Both the position numbers and the translations under genes were made by a program. 64,000 nt of DNA from Lycocorax pyrrhopterus obiensis. Its lineage: Eukaryota > Chordata > Aves > Passeriformes > Paradisaeidae. Numbering within the stretch: the stretch's first letter is position 1; each line of letters opens with the position of its first letter. This document shows positions 49,001-61,925 of the stretch, one piece after another. The stretch is from NCBI GenBank assembly GCA_014706295.1, contig JACSVZ010000011.1, positions 13,484,163-13,548,162 of the forward strand, given 5' to 3'. Under the pieces are notes generated by a model. That model did no database searches, was not told the origin of the DNA, and saw only the letters and a list, made by a program, of their open reading frames with translations.

Positions 49001-52000
49001 ACACAGCTTCTTGCTGGAAGTCTGCTGGTGCTTCCCCATGTCTTTCAGCCAACCATAGTAGGTTCTGAACGATAGGCACAAAATTAACATCTCTGCTCCA
49101 ACACAAACAATGGACTGTTTGGCTGAGGGAATGCAGTGGTGCTCTGTAGGGCAGCAACAAACAGGTATTAAGTGTTCTTGAAACAGCAAAAGCCACTTCC
49201 TGAATTCAACAAGCACATATTGACTTATGGGATGGAAGTGGGTTTTAGGTTCTTCTCAGTGATGCGCTGCCCTGCCTTTCTGTACAGGCTTTGTTCTTTG
49301 TGTTAGCCTGACACGGTGCCATGGCCTGTCTCTCCTTCCTTCCAGTGTTCCTGTATATGGTTTAGATAGGAGCAGCATTACAGTAAAGAATCCTGACTCT
49401 AGCCTGCTGTAGCCTGATCAGATTTTCAGCTATAGTATTTTTCCAATGTTAGGCAGAAGGGTTTAGTGGGTTTTTTGGGTTGGTTTGGTTGGTTTTTGTT
49501 GTGTGGTGGTTTTTTGTTTGGGTTTGTTTGGGGTTTTTTTCCCTCCCCCTTGTTTCAGCACAGTCTTTTCCCTGCTCCGGAAAGTCTGTCTTTGCAGCAG
49601 ACGAGTGTCAGGGCTCTGGCAGCTGTTGGGCCCCTTGAACCCTCACAGCAAATTGTTAGGCAGAGAAGGGTTTGGTCTTGTCTTCGGGGGGAGCTGCTGG
49701 TAACTGCGGACACTGAGTGTGCTGTGGGAGTGAGGGCTGGGGGCAAGCTGGGTCTAAATACATCTTCCAAATCTGTGATCAAGCCTGTCATCAGAGGACA
49801 GACTAGGTCATCTTTTATCTTTATCTTTATCTTACCAGCCTGCAAGGGCTGGGAACCAGGTTCTTTTTTTGCCCTGAGGATGCAGCTGGGAACTTGGCTT
49901 TCAGTATGTTTTTGTGGTCACAAAATGTGTTTTTGATGAGGCTGCATGTACCTTTTCCCCTTGCACGTGCCTTTTCTTAGCTCACACTTCCCTCTGTTAC
50001 CTTCTCTCTGACCCAGTCCTGCTCTGCCTCTCCCCTGCACTGGATAGATCTAGTTTCTGCTGCACAACTTTGAGTTCAATTTTAATTTTGCAGCAGTCGT
50101 TTTTCTGGAGCTAAATTGTTTCAATTGCTACTTGAGCTGAAGAGCAGTAATCCTCCTCTCTGGAGCAGGAAGTTGCCTGTCTTCATTCTGAGTGTACTGG
50201 AGTGTGCATCCTGGCACAACTGTGGAGGTTACAAAATATGACTGCATCCTTTTGAAATCCTTTCCTGCAGAAGGAAAAAACCCTCCAAATGCTTTACATT
50301 AGTGTAGTTCAGTGGGGTAAGTGCAACAATCTGAAGGATCTTTCCTAATGCTACTGTGGTTAAAATTACACTTTACAATTTCAGTCAGGGTCCTTGGTGG
50401 CAGTGGGGTTAGGAAGCAAAAATTACTGTAGTGGCTGGGGATCCTGTAATAAAACGTTTAAGAGCCTTTTCTGCAGAGATTGTTTTGGCAAAGCAGCACA
50501 GGTTTCTGACAAACAGCTTCTCTGTTTGCAGGGAGTGCAAAGTTGAACTGATAAGCCAAGTTCTTGGAGGGATTACACAATATTTAAAATAAGAGGGCAT
50601 ATAGCTAATGGTCTGGAAATGATCAAAGACTTGTGTCCTCTGGATGGTGGCATCAGAGCTGCATCTGCTCACCTGCATTCCCAAAGGATGCTGATCTCAC
50701 TGGTTTCCCAGAACCAGTGTCTGTGACGATGGACTGGGTTGCGTGGTGGTGACTGTGGGAGTTGTGGTGTGACTGCGGGTGCCCTCATTAGAAAGAAAAT
50801 CTTTGAAAGGTGTATTTCACTGTATATTACATTAAGAGAATGCTTTTTTCCCCCGGACCTCTGGTGCCTGAAAAAACATTTCGTTTGGCCAGTGGATTTG
50901 AATGGGAACAACATAACTGTTCTCCTACGGAGCAGCACTGTTCTTCACTTGGAAGGTGTTAACACTGTGCCTGGCAAACAGTAAGCTGTGGTAATGATCA
51001 GAAAAGCTAACAAAATGTTACTGGTGGCAGTAATGATGCAGCAAAAACTGAGTGATGAGCTCCAGATGTCAGCCCATGTGTCACTAAGATAAAGAAGTCT
51101 TTGGTGAAACTGCAGCTCTGAGAAGGGGCTCTAGCATGCAAGCTGTGAGTGATTAAGTGAGAATTCATTGCCCCTGGATAAGATCCCTGTCCAAGCTCAT
51201 GTGGTGTCATCTACAGGCAGTGTGTGGACTTCAGTCTTCTTGGGCTTTGTTTAAAGCTGAATTCCTCTGGTGATTTTGCAGTTTGCTGGACCAGTCCTTG
51301 TACTTCTCCCATGCTCCTTCTTGCAGTCTTTTCATTGACAGGCTGAACAGAATGTCTATTAGAGGCAGAAAACAAGAAGGGAAGGGAGTGTGTGTATTAG
51401 GAGGTTATCGATGCTCCTCAAATCGATTTATGTGTGACTGCAGCTTTTCCAGAAGAAAACCTGTATGCAATGCCTTCAGCTGAGTGTGCACTCACTAAGC
51501 ATTCCTGTTCATGTGTAACATGCTTCGCTCTTTGATTGAAACCATTCCCAAGGTCTTCAGTGCTCGACCTTGGTGGCCTTTGTTTTCCTTTTACCTTTCC
51601 ATTGATTTGCCTCACCCAGTGCTCTAGACTGTCATGTTCAGCCCAGAGAAGACCAGGAGGCCAAGGGTTCTGAAGGCTTCCTGGGGGCATCTTGGGTCCT
51701 AGTCGTCTCTCCCAGGTCCATTCTGTAAGCGAGTTTGAAGTCTAGCAAATACTTGTGTAGAGCTTTGCCTAGGTACCACAATACTTAGAGGCTGAGCTAA
51801 ATCTTGCATCTGCCTCATATGGTTTACTGCATGTCAAATGAGATGATGAATTTTCTTGTCTTCTGCTGGCAGCAGATCTGTATGCACAGAGATGTTCTGC
51901 ACATTGGCTGGGTCCAGACCATACATTCAGTGAGAAGTAGGTAAAGGCTTTTGGGCCTCTAAACTGAGTCAGGTTTCTTAGCTACTAGAGACAGTTTGGA

Positions 52001-55000
52001 GGATAATGTGAACAGTGCACCTTTTCCTCTTATTTTATATCTGTGAGTTGTTTGGGGGTTTGTGCTTTACATGTAAGATTGTAAGAACTTTGTGCAAGTT
52101 TGACTTTTGCAGCTGGTCCCTGTGAAAGCAGCATGGTTACATGTTTTTGGTCAATATTTAAAATGTGTTTAGTGCTCAAGTCTGCTCAACATGGTGCAGA
52201 GTGCCAGGGCTCAGCTTTGCGTATCAGCCTCGTGTTTCTCAAGCTTTGAGGTATCAAGTTTAGGCAACTAGAGATTCTTGCACCAGGCTGCAAGGTGTTC
52301 AAAACATTCCCTGATGTTTCAAGGGGTTTTTACAGATCAGGAACACTGAGTCAAATTCATAAAGCCTTAAAAGTACTTCTTGTAGCTTTTCTCGTTAGTC
52401 TTTAATGCAGCTAACACTGTATCACTGCTTGTAAGTTAACAGATGATACTAGTGGAAAACTGAGGTCAGTATCCCAAGAGACCTAGACTAGAGGATGGTA
52501 AAAATCATGTGGAGATACAGCTAAATATAGATTAATGCTGAGAACATTCCTGGATACTTGGTTTTGAAAGGCTGCCACAGCCTCTGTAGTACTGTGAAGT
52601 TGTAACTCTTTGCTCTCAAATGGTCTTGTTGATCTAAGTTTAGCAGAGCGCCCACTTACTGGCTCAGTGCCCTTGGTTTGTGGTGGCAACCATGAAATTC
52701 TCAGCTTTCTCTTTGGCAGGTTCACGAATGTAGCACTTAGGTATGGTTTGTATTGGTGTGACTCTAGGAAGGACAATGTGCAAAGATAGGAAGAGACCAG
52801 CAAGGAACCAGCAGAGACCATTGCACACTGCATCTGCTCTTACTGTTCCCTGGACTGTCTGAGCTTCAGCTGCAGATGAGAGGTAGAACTGCTGCTGATC
52901 TGACATGTTCTAATACAAGCTGAAAAACTGATTAAAGGATTTGACTCTGTTCACATCCATTGTCTATTATTCAAACAAGTCTCAGTGCGGCATTGAGATC
53001 TTCCTGATGTGCAACATTCTTCTCCTTTCCAGATCAGGACAGCTGTGCAGTTATTTACTAATGATCTTAAGCTGACCCCGCAGATACAAACATCTCAGCT
53101 GTTGGCACTATTCTTAGTGTCAGCCACTGCTCTTTTGGGCTTTGAAGTCTGTGTGTTGCTTTCCCCTGTGGCTGCTTAACATTTGGAGCTTGAGAGAGGT
53201 GTGACAAGTGGCTCTGTGTACCAGCACAGTATCCAGTGGGATATAGATGGATCTGTGTATTTATGCACAAACCCAAGGAAGTAGTGGTACAACCAGACTG
53301 AAACTTTTTCCCTGAGTTACTTCTCCCAACACCCCCTTGAGTATGTGAACTGAATGAGCTGCAAGAGGGAAGCACTAGATGCTAAAGTGACTATAGTCAA
53401 AACAACTTCATTATCTTTTAAAGCTGTCTCTAGAATTCATGCCGAGTTTGGAGCACTGCTCTGATCTCACTGGAAATTTCCCTTTTTCATCCCAAAATAA
53501 ATACATGCTTCTATAGTAATCTGAGTAACTGCCCAGTGCAGTCACATAAGGACTTTGGCCTTGCTCACAGTAGTCTGAGTTAACGTCTAATGCTAGGAAA
53601 GCATTAAAGTTGCCTGAGCAAGGCACTACCTTAACCCATCCCGACAAAACTCCTGCTGTGCACCTCTGCGTTGGCCCACTGCTGTCTGTTGGCTGTGACA
53701 TGGAGGGCTGTCCTCATGATCCCTTGCAGAGCAGCTGCTAAGCTACAGTTTTGGCTCTACTTTTGGAGGATCCCTGAGAATCTCAGGTCATGCAATGTTC
53801 CATCATTAGTCATGCTTTGTGACCAGTTGCAGTATTGTTGACGGTTTTTTTAGTGTCCTGGAACAGAAGGCAATAAAAAACCAACCTATCTGCTGTAGGA
53901 CAATGGCTCTTTATGATTAGATTAGATTAGTAAGTGGGGGAGGGAGAAGCTGTAACTGTTTTGGGGTCACTGCCTTGCGGGGCTGTGCCTGAGTGCCTTG
54001 TGGCCAAGTTGTAAACGCCTCATGTGATGAGTGTTCATGCATTTCATGTGCTCCCCTGCTAAAACAGCCTTTCCAAATATTCAGTGGGCCACTGCAGTCT
54101 TTCTTGCATATCTCATTTATCAGTGTCTGTACTTAAGTAATGCCAGAAGGAGGAAACTTACATTGTCAAGGTACCTGTGCATGGCTTTTGCACATGTATT
54201 CTACTCCTGCTTGATTCTGCTCCACAGCTAGCCATGGGTGACTATGTCAGGATTTAGCTTCTGGGGGCTGGCTCTCCCCTCTTCTCTGTGAGGGATCTCT
54301 GCTCTGTATGCCTGAGACCATACCTCCCAAAACCAGCAGTGAGAATGAACTCTGGCCTGCTGCTGCTGGAAGGAAGGTTTTGCCCACCAACCCCCCTCTT
54401 TTGGGTTCTCTAGGCATATCCTAGTCTGACTTTGTTTTTGTTATCTGAGTGTCACCCAATGCATATTGTTCTGCAGTGGGAGTCGCTGGAGGAGCAAAGA
54501 TAGTGGCTCCAGTTGTCTCAGACTTCAGGGAGCTCTAAATCATCATCTCTTTCCTGCTGTGGATGATGCTGAGGATATTCCTATGTTTGCTGACTTTTAT
54601 GTTCTTTAATAAAAAATTATACTTTCCTGTGAGATGTTACTGACGCTTCTCAGTATTGACTAAAATTGTATTTCTGCGAACGTGAATTTCTGGAATATAC
54701 CACGCCTCCGTTCAGTGGGTGACAGGAGGAGTTATGCCTGGTGTAACTGTGCATGTCAAACTCTCGCTGGTTTTGTGCCCATATCCCTGGGTGAGCAGAA
54801 AGCAGCTCAAAGCAGGAGTGTAAAACATGTTTGTGTGCAAGAGAGTTTTGCTATGAAGAGACCATCCAAGTGCGCTGAACACTTCATGGTGTTGCAAGTG
54901 ACAGACTACTTCTGTTTTCTCCTGTGTCCCAGAATCCAGTCCTCTTTTTAGCTGCACTGAGAGCTAGTGAAGGTTTAAATGCTCTTGGAGGCATCTGAGC

Positions 55001-58000
55001 AGGCATTAACCATGAAAGCTGAAACATTTGAAGCTGGTCAGAACATTATAGGAAATGAGGAAGACAACAGAAGTTGCTCTATTACACAAGTAGTTGGAGG
55101 TTCTTAGAAACACTGCTGCCACTGTACTTAATCTAATTCTTTGGGCCTGGGAGAAAATGCCAGCATAGCCAGGACCTCTGCTGTGGTCTTGGGACAGCTG
55201 TGCTGATGGAGGCAAATGGCTTCTTGTTGAAACCTGGCACAGCAAAGTGACTGTTGCCCCTTCCACAGATGAGAAGAGGCTTTTCCAGCTGCCCTGGTGC
55301 TAGAAGACTTGCCTTGTAGTTATGAGTGACTAAGCTACTTGTAGTTATGAGTGACTGGTTTTATTGGGATGAAGTAGAGACTGAATGTGAATGAGGGTGG
55401 TCTGGGCTTGCTTGAGGTAAATAGAACTATCATGAAGGGTTAGGTAGTGGTGCTGGTGTCTGCCTGGCCTTGACAGGCACAAGACCTTTGTCCTGCTGTA
55501 TCTCCCTTGTTATTGTGAAGGTTTGAAATGCTGTCGTGATGGAAATTTGAATGAGAATTCCCCCCTTTATCTCATGCATGTTAACTCTTCCTGCAGGGAT
55601 GAATCCTTTGACAGCAAGATTTAAGTAGGTGAAGTAATCTTTAAAACAGCTGATGCCTCCTTAGAGGCATTGGCATTTGGGTTATAGACCATGCATTTTC
55701 CAGACCTCCCTGAAGGATGAGGAAACAATCAAGTTAAGGCATATAAATTACACAAGGAGGGCCGTGCTTTGGTCTCTGGCACTGGAAGCCAGCTCGGTTG
55801 TCTTTCTTGGGACCATCAGTCTGAAAGCCGGAGCTTCCATGTATGCAGAGAGTCAGATTTTGGCAGCTCTCCCAAAACCTGGCTGTGGCTTTTGTGCTGA
55901 GTTGGACTGGGAAGACATGAATGAGCTTGGTGGGACTCCAGTAAGCTGCTCTGAAGACCTGAGAGCAGAAGGGCTCCAGACATTTTTCCTCGGTTCCTTT
56001 TTTGTACAGTCGACTTTGGTCAGGCTTCTTGCAAATATCTTGTGGAGAGTGGTATCTGTAGTAAACTGGGGATAGGAAGGAGGTGTACTGCCATACATGA
56101 CCGTATTTCCTTACCTATTCCTTCACTGTAGGCTGAGTTAAAGTAACAAATTTGGTCTCATCATATATTGTTGCTTTGCTTTGTTGAGAGAAGTGCCTGC
56201 CTATGGTCTTTCCTTAAGGCTACTGTGTTGCACAAAGGAAACTTGCATGTTGAGGGCAGATGGTGGAGCTGGGAAATGATCTTCTGTATCCTTGTTCTGG
56301 CGCACCTCATGGAGAAGCATCTGTGTTAGGGTGCAGATGCTTTTATTTACCAGGAACCAGCTGCTTACTGCAAGGGACTTACCTCAGTTCTCATAAACAG
56401 GCCCTTCTTGCTGTCCTGGAGATTGCAGTCATCTCCATGGTGAGAGCTGCACAAACAGGAGGGAAGATAATGACCTTGCGGATTAAAGGGCAAAAGGAGG
56501 TTTCCTAGTACGTGAAGCTTGTGCTGATTGCCCTGGTTCTAGATTGAACCAGGAAAGGTAGGCTGCAAACACAGAAGAGTGCTCTGCAAAAATCATAGGG
56601 CCAGGAGGTGCATTACTCAGCCTTGCAGTGTGGAGAGAAAAAAGCGGCACCTGTTTGAGGAACTAAGGTGTGGATTTGATTTGTTCATGGACATGCCCTT
56701 TGAGCGTATTTGAGAGGCAATAAGCCTATCTAGTAAAAACTAGCAAAATCTGCCTTTAACTGGCTCTGCTTACCTGCCTTTGATGTGGTTAAAGGGAAGC
56801 AGGTCTGCACTGTGCTCCTTGTTAGCTTGGGAATACAAAGACCAACAGCATCCCAACGTGTGTCTGGCAAACATCACCAGAGCCTTGCCATGCCTGTCTT
56901 CGCCACAGTCCCAGGATGCTGGCCTTAAGTTCCTTTCTTCAGTAGTCAAGTACCTGTGGGAAGCCTGACTCTCAGCAGAGCTTCAACTTCAGATGTGCAC
57001 AGCTCCTTCTGCCGTTCCAATTCAGGCCTGATCTTGGTTGTTCTGGAGCAACTCCTGCCAAGGAGCTTCTTCAGGTCTTTTCCATCATCTAACTTTTTAG
57101 AGTTAGAGTTCTACCAGTGAGATCAAGGGAGTATAAAATGCCACATATCCTGCTTTTCAGCATCTGTGCCTCTTCCCCATGCTACTGAGGGATATGTGCA
57201 AAGGCAACTTCTGACTAAAAAACCCCCTCGTCTCATTTGATGTTTTTCAGGTTCTTGGCTTCGTTGGCTTGTGGCTTAGCTGGTTGTGAAGATGCCTAGA
57301 GCATCACTGCTGTTCTTGCTGGGGACGCTTAGTATTTATAGGATGCCTTGATCTCTTGCTTGGACCTTCTACTTGGAGAAGGCTACCAGCCTTTCATGTG
57401 TTCCCGGTCTTCAGGCCATCTGTGTCTCTCTTCTCTGGCTGGACTGAGAGTACTGGGAGGTGTTCTTTCTCCTCTGCTCAGCACTAGTAGAGGCCTCACC
57501 TGCGTGCTGTGCCCAGTTCTGAGCTCCTCAGTGCAGGAGAAACATGGACATACTGAGAGAAGGGCCACAAAGGGCTTGTGTTGGTGGAACTTATGCCAAG
57601 TGCTGTGATTCCGGATTGAATGTCCCATTGCTGCAGTGCCAAAGACTGGATCTGCTAATCCTGAGCAACATAAGTGGAGAACTTGGTTTGGGACGTCATA
57701 ACTTGGGCTAATGCAAAAGTTTGTAGCTTTTGGTGTAGAGGTGTGAAAAACCTTGTGTGTAGTTTCGTGAGGGTGTGAGTGAAGGTTGTGCCAAAGCTGC
57801 CCGTCCTGTTGTTTTTGGAACAGAGTGAGACTGCAGAAATGTGACCCTTCCTCCTTTCACTTGGCAAGACGGAGCAGTGTTGCTGGCACTGAAACTGGAG
57901 CCAGGCTCCTCTTGGAGGTGTGTGGGGTTAGAATGAGAGACAGTAGACAAATGACCATGGGGGAATGTTTGGAAAAGCCTTTTCATTGCAAGTGTGGTCA

Positions 58001-61000
58001 GATGCTGAAGCAGAGCCCTAGTGAGGTTGTGAGATACACATCCTTGCAAATAATTCAAAGTTCATGTGAACGTGCAAAAGTCTTTTTGCCTGAGCAGCTA
58101 GAGCTGACCATGCTCAGAGCAGGGTATGGGGCCAGACACCTCCAGAAGTCAGTTCCAACCTAGCTCTCTTCAGTGGTAGGTGGTACCCAGATAGTGTGGT
58201 TCAGCTGTGGCATAAATCAAAGCCTGGGATTATGCCTGACTGCCTTTTCCTAGGCCGGCATGATAAGCAGACGCCAAGGAGGTGCCTTAGTACTTCTCTG
58301 TGGGAAGCTTGCATCTTTCTGGAGATGTTCACGAGGAGATGATATGTGCCTGTTGCTGGGTCTCGTATGTATTGTTTCAGTCTTCCTCTTTAATTCCTCC
58401 AGGTACAGCTACATGATTGACAATGTCATTCTGCTGATCACTGGGACTCTGCACCAGCGTTCCATCTCTGAACTGGTGCCCAAGTGCCATCCTCTGGGGA
58501 GTTTCGAGCAGATGGAAGCTGTGAACATTGCTCAGACACCTGCGGAGCTCTACAATGCAATCCTGGTGGACACTCCCCTGGGTGAGTGGAGCCATTCAAA
58601 ATACCTCTCAGCTGTGTGTGGTGGAACAGATGTCCCTTTCTCCCCCAGTCTAAGTAGCTCCAGCTAAGCCTAAGTTGTGTTCCAGGAAGACAAAGCAGTG
58701 GGTAATGCACAGCTGTGGCTGTACTGCCTGGGGTGGCTGGGCTTGAGTTCAGGTTTATGCCTGTCCTGTGCCATCTTTTCCTCTGGAGAACCAGCTACCT
58801 CTCTGTACCCTTCAATCAGTGTCCAGGCCAGCACAGTGGTAGGGCAGACTGCTAGAAAGTTTGGTTTTTGTGAGCTGGGCTTTGAGTCTCTTGAGTGAAG
58901 GGCTATTGGGTCTTTTGCTGGAACAAATCGTTTGATTTCCAGCACTTTTAGTTGGATCGTTGGGTAATTTCTTGTATGCATTTTTTATAGATAATTACAG
59001 AGATCTGCACATGCCCAGTCTTGTTCTGAGACTACTAAAATTAGCACTAGTTAAATGAAAGCTCTTTATATAAACAAAAAACAAGCCCAAACAACCACCG
59101 CAAAACAAAGAAATCTCCAAAAGCCTTTTAAAACTCATTGTATAGCAGTGTCTTGGACTGAGGTATATTGTCTCAGGGCTACAGGCTTGTTTAGGAGGCA
59201 CATAATACTAAAATCGAGTGTCTTATGAACAGCTAGTCAGACAGATATATTCTTTAAAGATAAAAGATGTAGGAAGTGGTTCTGGAGAAAATATGGAAGT
59301 CTTTGCAGTAGTAGGGGAGGTAGTCACAGGTGACTTGCTAGTTTAGCATCTGTGGGCAATAACGTAATGAGATATGCCTGAGTCAGTGATTAGTCATTCT
59401 TTTGGGGTTGCTAGAAAGAACAAAACACTCTAAGTCATCACACTGTCTTTGATAGAAATAGTCAGGTTTGGAATTGAAGTGCTTTTCCAAATGCTCTGTG
59501 TAATAATGGGGCAAATGAAGTAGTTCTCATCGAAAAATGACTTGTGCCCAGCAAAGAAGGGAGAACATGCCTCAAGAGATCTGGGTTGCAAGGCAGGGCA
59601 ACAATGCAGCTGGAGAACTGAGGCTCTGCATGCATCTGAGTTGAGCCCACTGTAGGGATGATGTGTGGGAAGAAAATCCTCCTCACAAGTAAGTGGGAAC
59701 CTTCCCATTTTGGCAAGAAGATAGAACAGAGTATTTCAGAGATATTATGTCTCAGAGACCTTAAAGCTTCCAGCAGAATATGGAGTGAAAATGCCCCATG
59801 TCAGTGTTGAGGTGGTTCTGGAGAACATGGCTGGCAGTTGAGGGTCTTTGCCTCTTGCATTCATTGACTTGTACATGAGTTGGTTTTGCCTGCTTCAGCC
59901 CTGGCTGGGCCGGCTTCTCCAGACCTTTGCCCTGGCCATGCCCTTGGGGCTGTGTACCAACCAGTGTGGCATTTCTTCAGCAGGGGAACATGGGGAGTAG
60001 CTGTGTTGCCTAAACAAGCAGGCATGTAGGCTTCAGTTGTTTAACTTGCACTCTTTCCAGTGACCACATGCAAAGGAACAGCAGCTCTATCTCCTAAAAG
60101 GACTTGAGTAGCTACGTGGCTTGGTGGGAATGCCTAACCCCAAATGGCTTTCATAGGTTAACAGGGCAAAATGAGACTTGCTGTAAGCCTAATTTGGGAT
60201 ATTGGAGGGCCAAGAACTGAAATAGCTGTGTACTCATTCCTCAGCTACTCTGAAGTAGCCACTGCTTAGCTATCCAGGCTGGCCAGCACGTCCTGCAGTA
60301 AAAACCAGTCCTGGCACACTCTTTTTGCATTTTTGCCAGCCATTGGGAACAGTGTTCCCCCAGCCACGTGGCATTGTGCTCTGATGCTGCAAAGAAACTT
60401 CTGGGGAGGTTAACCTCCATTCAGAACCCTCCTGACCCACATTGTGTCTGCTGTCCCTCCAGGCAGCTCATGCTATAAAAGTGGTGCAGGCCAGAGGTGT
60501 GAGCCTGCATTGCAGCTGGTTTGTTGAACAGAGCAGAGCACTGGTCAGTTCTCAGCACGACTGTGGTGTCTGTTACCCACAGCTGCACTGTGTAAGCTGA
60601 GACAGATCAGATTTCTCTTTGTAGCAAATTCAGCAAAGTTGGTTGCTGAGTGAGAGTTGAAGAAGTCAGGAAGTCCTGTCAGTGGGTTTTATTGTACCAC
60701 TCATTTGCTAGCAAGAACACAACAGCAGTATTACATTGCACTGTAGATGTGCAAAACTCATCTGTATCTGCAGCTTGCAGCACTTGTTTGGTCTGAAATC
60801 TGTGTTCTTTAGGTGGCAACAACTTCTCCAACTCCCTCCCAGAGGTACTCTGGCAAAGTATGCAGAGCTGAGCATCCTACCAAGTCCTACTAATTTATTC
60901 TGTCTCCTGTTGCTAACTTCCAGCTAGAGAAATAAAAGCCCTTGGAAGAAGTGGAAAATGAGACTGATAGACTTGACCAGGAGAAACAACTCCTGACTCC

Positions 61001-61627
61001 AGCCATGACCAGTGTCATGGTCTATAGGAGCTGTGGTATCACCATGCCTTCTTAATCCACATTAAAACATTGTAGAAGGAGGGAGAAGCATCAGCTCCTT
61101 GTGACTCACTAGCTGCTGTCTCACAGGTGCTTAAGCACTCCTGCGATGCTGTAGCAGGCAGTTCAAAGCTGCCTTGCCACCTCCAAGTGCCTGCATGTGG
61201 GAACAGTTTGGGGATTGCTTATTTTTAAATACAGGCTTCTCTATCACTGATACTGGAGGCTGGAGCTGAGAATTTCTGCTGGGAATAGGCTGTTAACAAA
61301 ACCATAGGATTAAGGGTGAAGGAAGACTTTCATATGAGAACCCCAAAAATTATTATGGCCTAAGGAACCATGGTGGAGCCTGAGGTTTTGAGTCATGACA
61401 ATTTGGCTGCTGAAGATAAGGGCCAGGCCTAGGAGGCACAAGCTCAACACAGGGTGTGCTTCTGCTTGGTATTGTTGAGGAGTCTGGAAAGTGCTGAGCA
61501 TGGGTCTGGTTAGGGCAATGCTAACTCCGTCTCTGTCTTTGTTTCAGCTGCTTTCTTCCAAGACTGCATATCTGAACAGGACCTGGATGAAATGAATATT
61601 GAAATAATTCGAAACACTCTGTATAAG
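34075..61627 (+). CDS. ATP6V0D1: ATP6V0D1, V-ATPase V0 subunit d1 (first 187 codons; 3' exons outside window)
   Basis: Subunit d1 of the membrane V0 sector of the vacuolar proton ATPase, which couples the central stalk to the c-ring in lysosomes and endosomes. Exons in the window: 34075-34204 (ATG), 44296-44467, 58403-58581 and 61548-61627, all GT-AG, 561 nt in phase. The peptide follows human d1 closely: [18 protein letters not shown], then [59 protein letters not shown] and [19 protein letters not shown]. Human position 3 Phe is Cys here (MSCF). Human d1 has 351 residues, so a little over half is present. The last visible exon ends in phase 0 at a GTAAAT donor, and the remaining exons lie to the right. 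The ATG sits 41 bp after a CLEAR box in a CpG-rich promoter. Confidence 0.96.
34905..35115 (+). repeat. CR1 LINE 3' end (plus orientation)
   Basis: Standard CR1 tail with CACTGGCACAGGTTGCCCAG, GGTTGGACTA and a terminus like CCAATTCTGTGAT, in ATP6V0D1 intron 1. Confidence 0.85.
42160..42735 (-). repeat. CR1 LINE 3' end (minus orientation)
   Basis: Longest CR1 copy in the window. In plus orientation it begins AGAATCATTGAATGGTTTGG (the reversed 3' terminus) and passes through the reversed GCCAGTGCCTCACCACCCTC block. It ends in the reversed end of the reverse transcriptase frame near GGGGTCTCACCAGAG. It is moderately diverged and lies in ATP6V0D1 intron 1. Confidence 0.9.
49455..49840. repeat. 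GT-rich low-complexity tract and TTTATC repeat
   Basis: A G/T-only tract (about 49,460-49,545, runs like GGTTTGGTTGG) is followed 250 bp later by four tandem TTTATC units (about 49,812-49,836). The tract accounts for the Gly/Phe/Trp-rich frame starting at 49466. Confidence 0.7.
53915..53930. repeat. Short GATTA microsatellite
   Basis: Three perfect tandem GATTA units plus one base in ATP6V0D1 intron 2. Confidence 0.75.
55313..55356. repeat. 25-bp tandem duplication
   Basis: CTTGTAGTTATGAGTGACT occurs at 55313-55331 and again at 55338-55356, a recent exact two-copy duplication with a 25-bp period in ATP6V0D1 intron 2. Confidence 0.85.
58582..61547 (+). other. ATP6V0D1 intron 3 (3.0 kb)
   Basis: Unremarkable intronic sequence with normal GT-AG ends. 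No repeat family or gene was recognised. Confidence 0.7.
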
Positions 61628-61636
61628 GTAAATGAG

Positions 61637-61925
61637 TCACAGAATCGCAGAATGGGTTAGGTTGGAAAGGGCCACAGTGGGTCATCTGATTCAACCTCCT
61701 TGCTCAAGCAAGGTTATCCCAGAGCACATGGCACAGGGTTGTGTCTGGATGGTTCTGGAATATCTCCAGTGAGGGACGTTCCACACCCTCTCTTGGCAAA
61801 CAGTTCCAGTGCATGGTCACCCACACAGTAAAAAAGTTCTTCCTCATATTCAGGTAGAACTTCCTGTGCATAGGTTTCTGCCTGTTGCCTCTTGTCCTAC
61901 TGCTAGAGTCTCTGAGAAAGGAAGG
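61637..61925 (-). repeat. CR1 LINE 3' end (minus orientation), 10 bp from an ATP6V0D1 donor site
   Basis: Starts TCACAGAATCGCAGAATGG (the reversed CR1 terminus) only ten bases after the exon ending at 61627. It continues through the reversed CACCCACACAGTAAAAAAGT region to about 61,925. The donor GTAAATGAG is just outside the element. Confidence 0.85.

Larger units (their letters stand above)
44468..58402 (+). other. ATP6V0D1 intron 2 (13.9 kb)
   Basis: The largest intron in the window. Apart from short simple repeats I could support no gene, RNA or transposon. The longest plus-strand frames (49466-49936, and 55677-56075 at 132 codons) look incidental. No CR1 tail was recognised here, in contrast to intron 1. 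Confidence 0.6.

Noticed and set aside
49466..49936. 156-codon frame rich in Gly, Phe and Trp
   Set aside because: Its start is a G/T simple-sequence tract and the rest has no similarity to a known family.
55677..56075. 132-codon plus-strand frame in ATP6V0D1 intron 2
   Set aside because: No domain, splice partners or recognisable homologue; the length is within chance for 64 kb.
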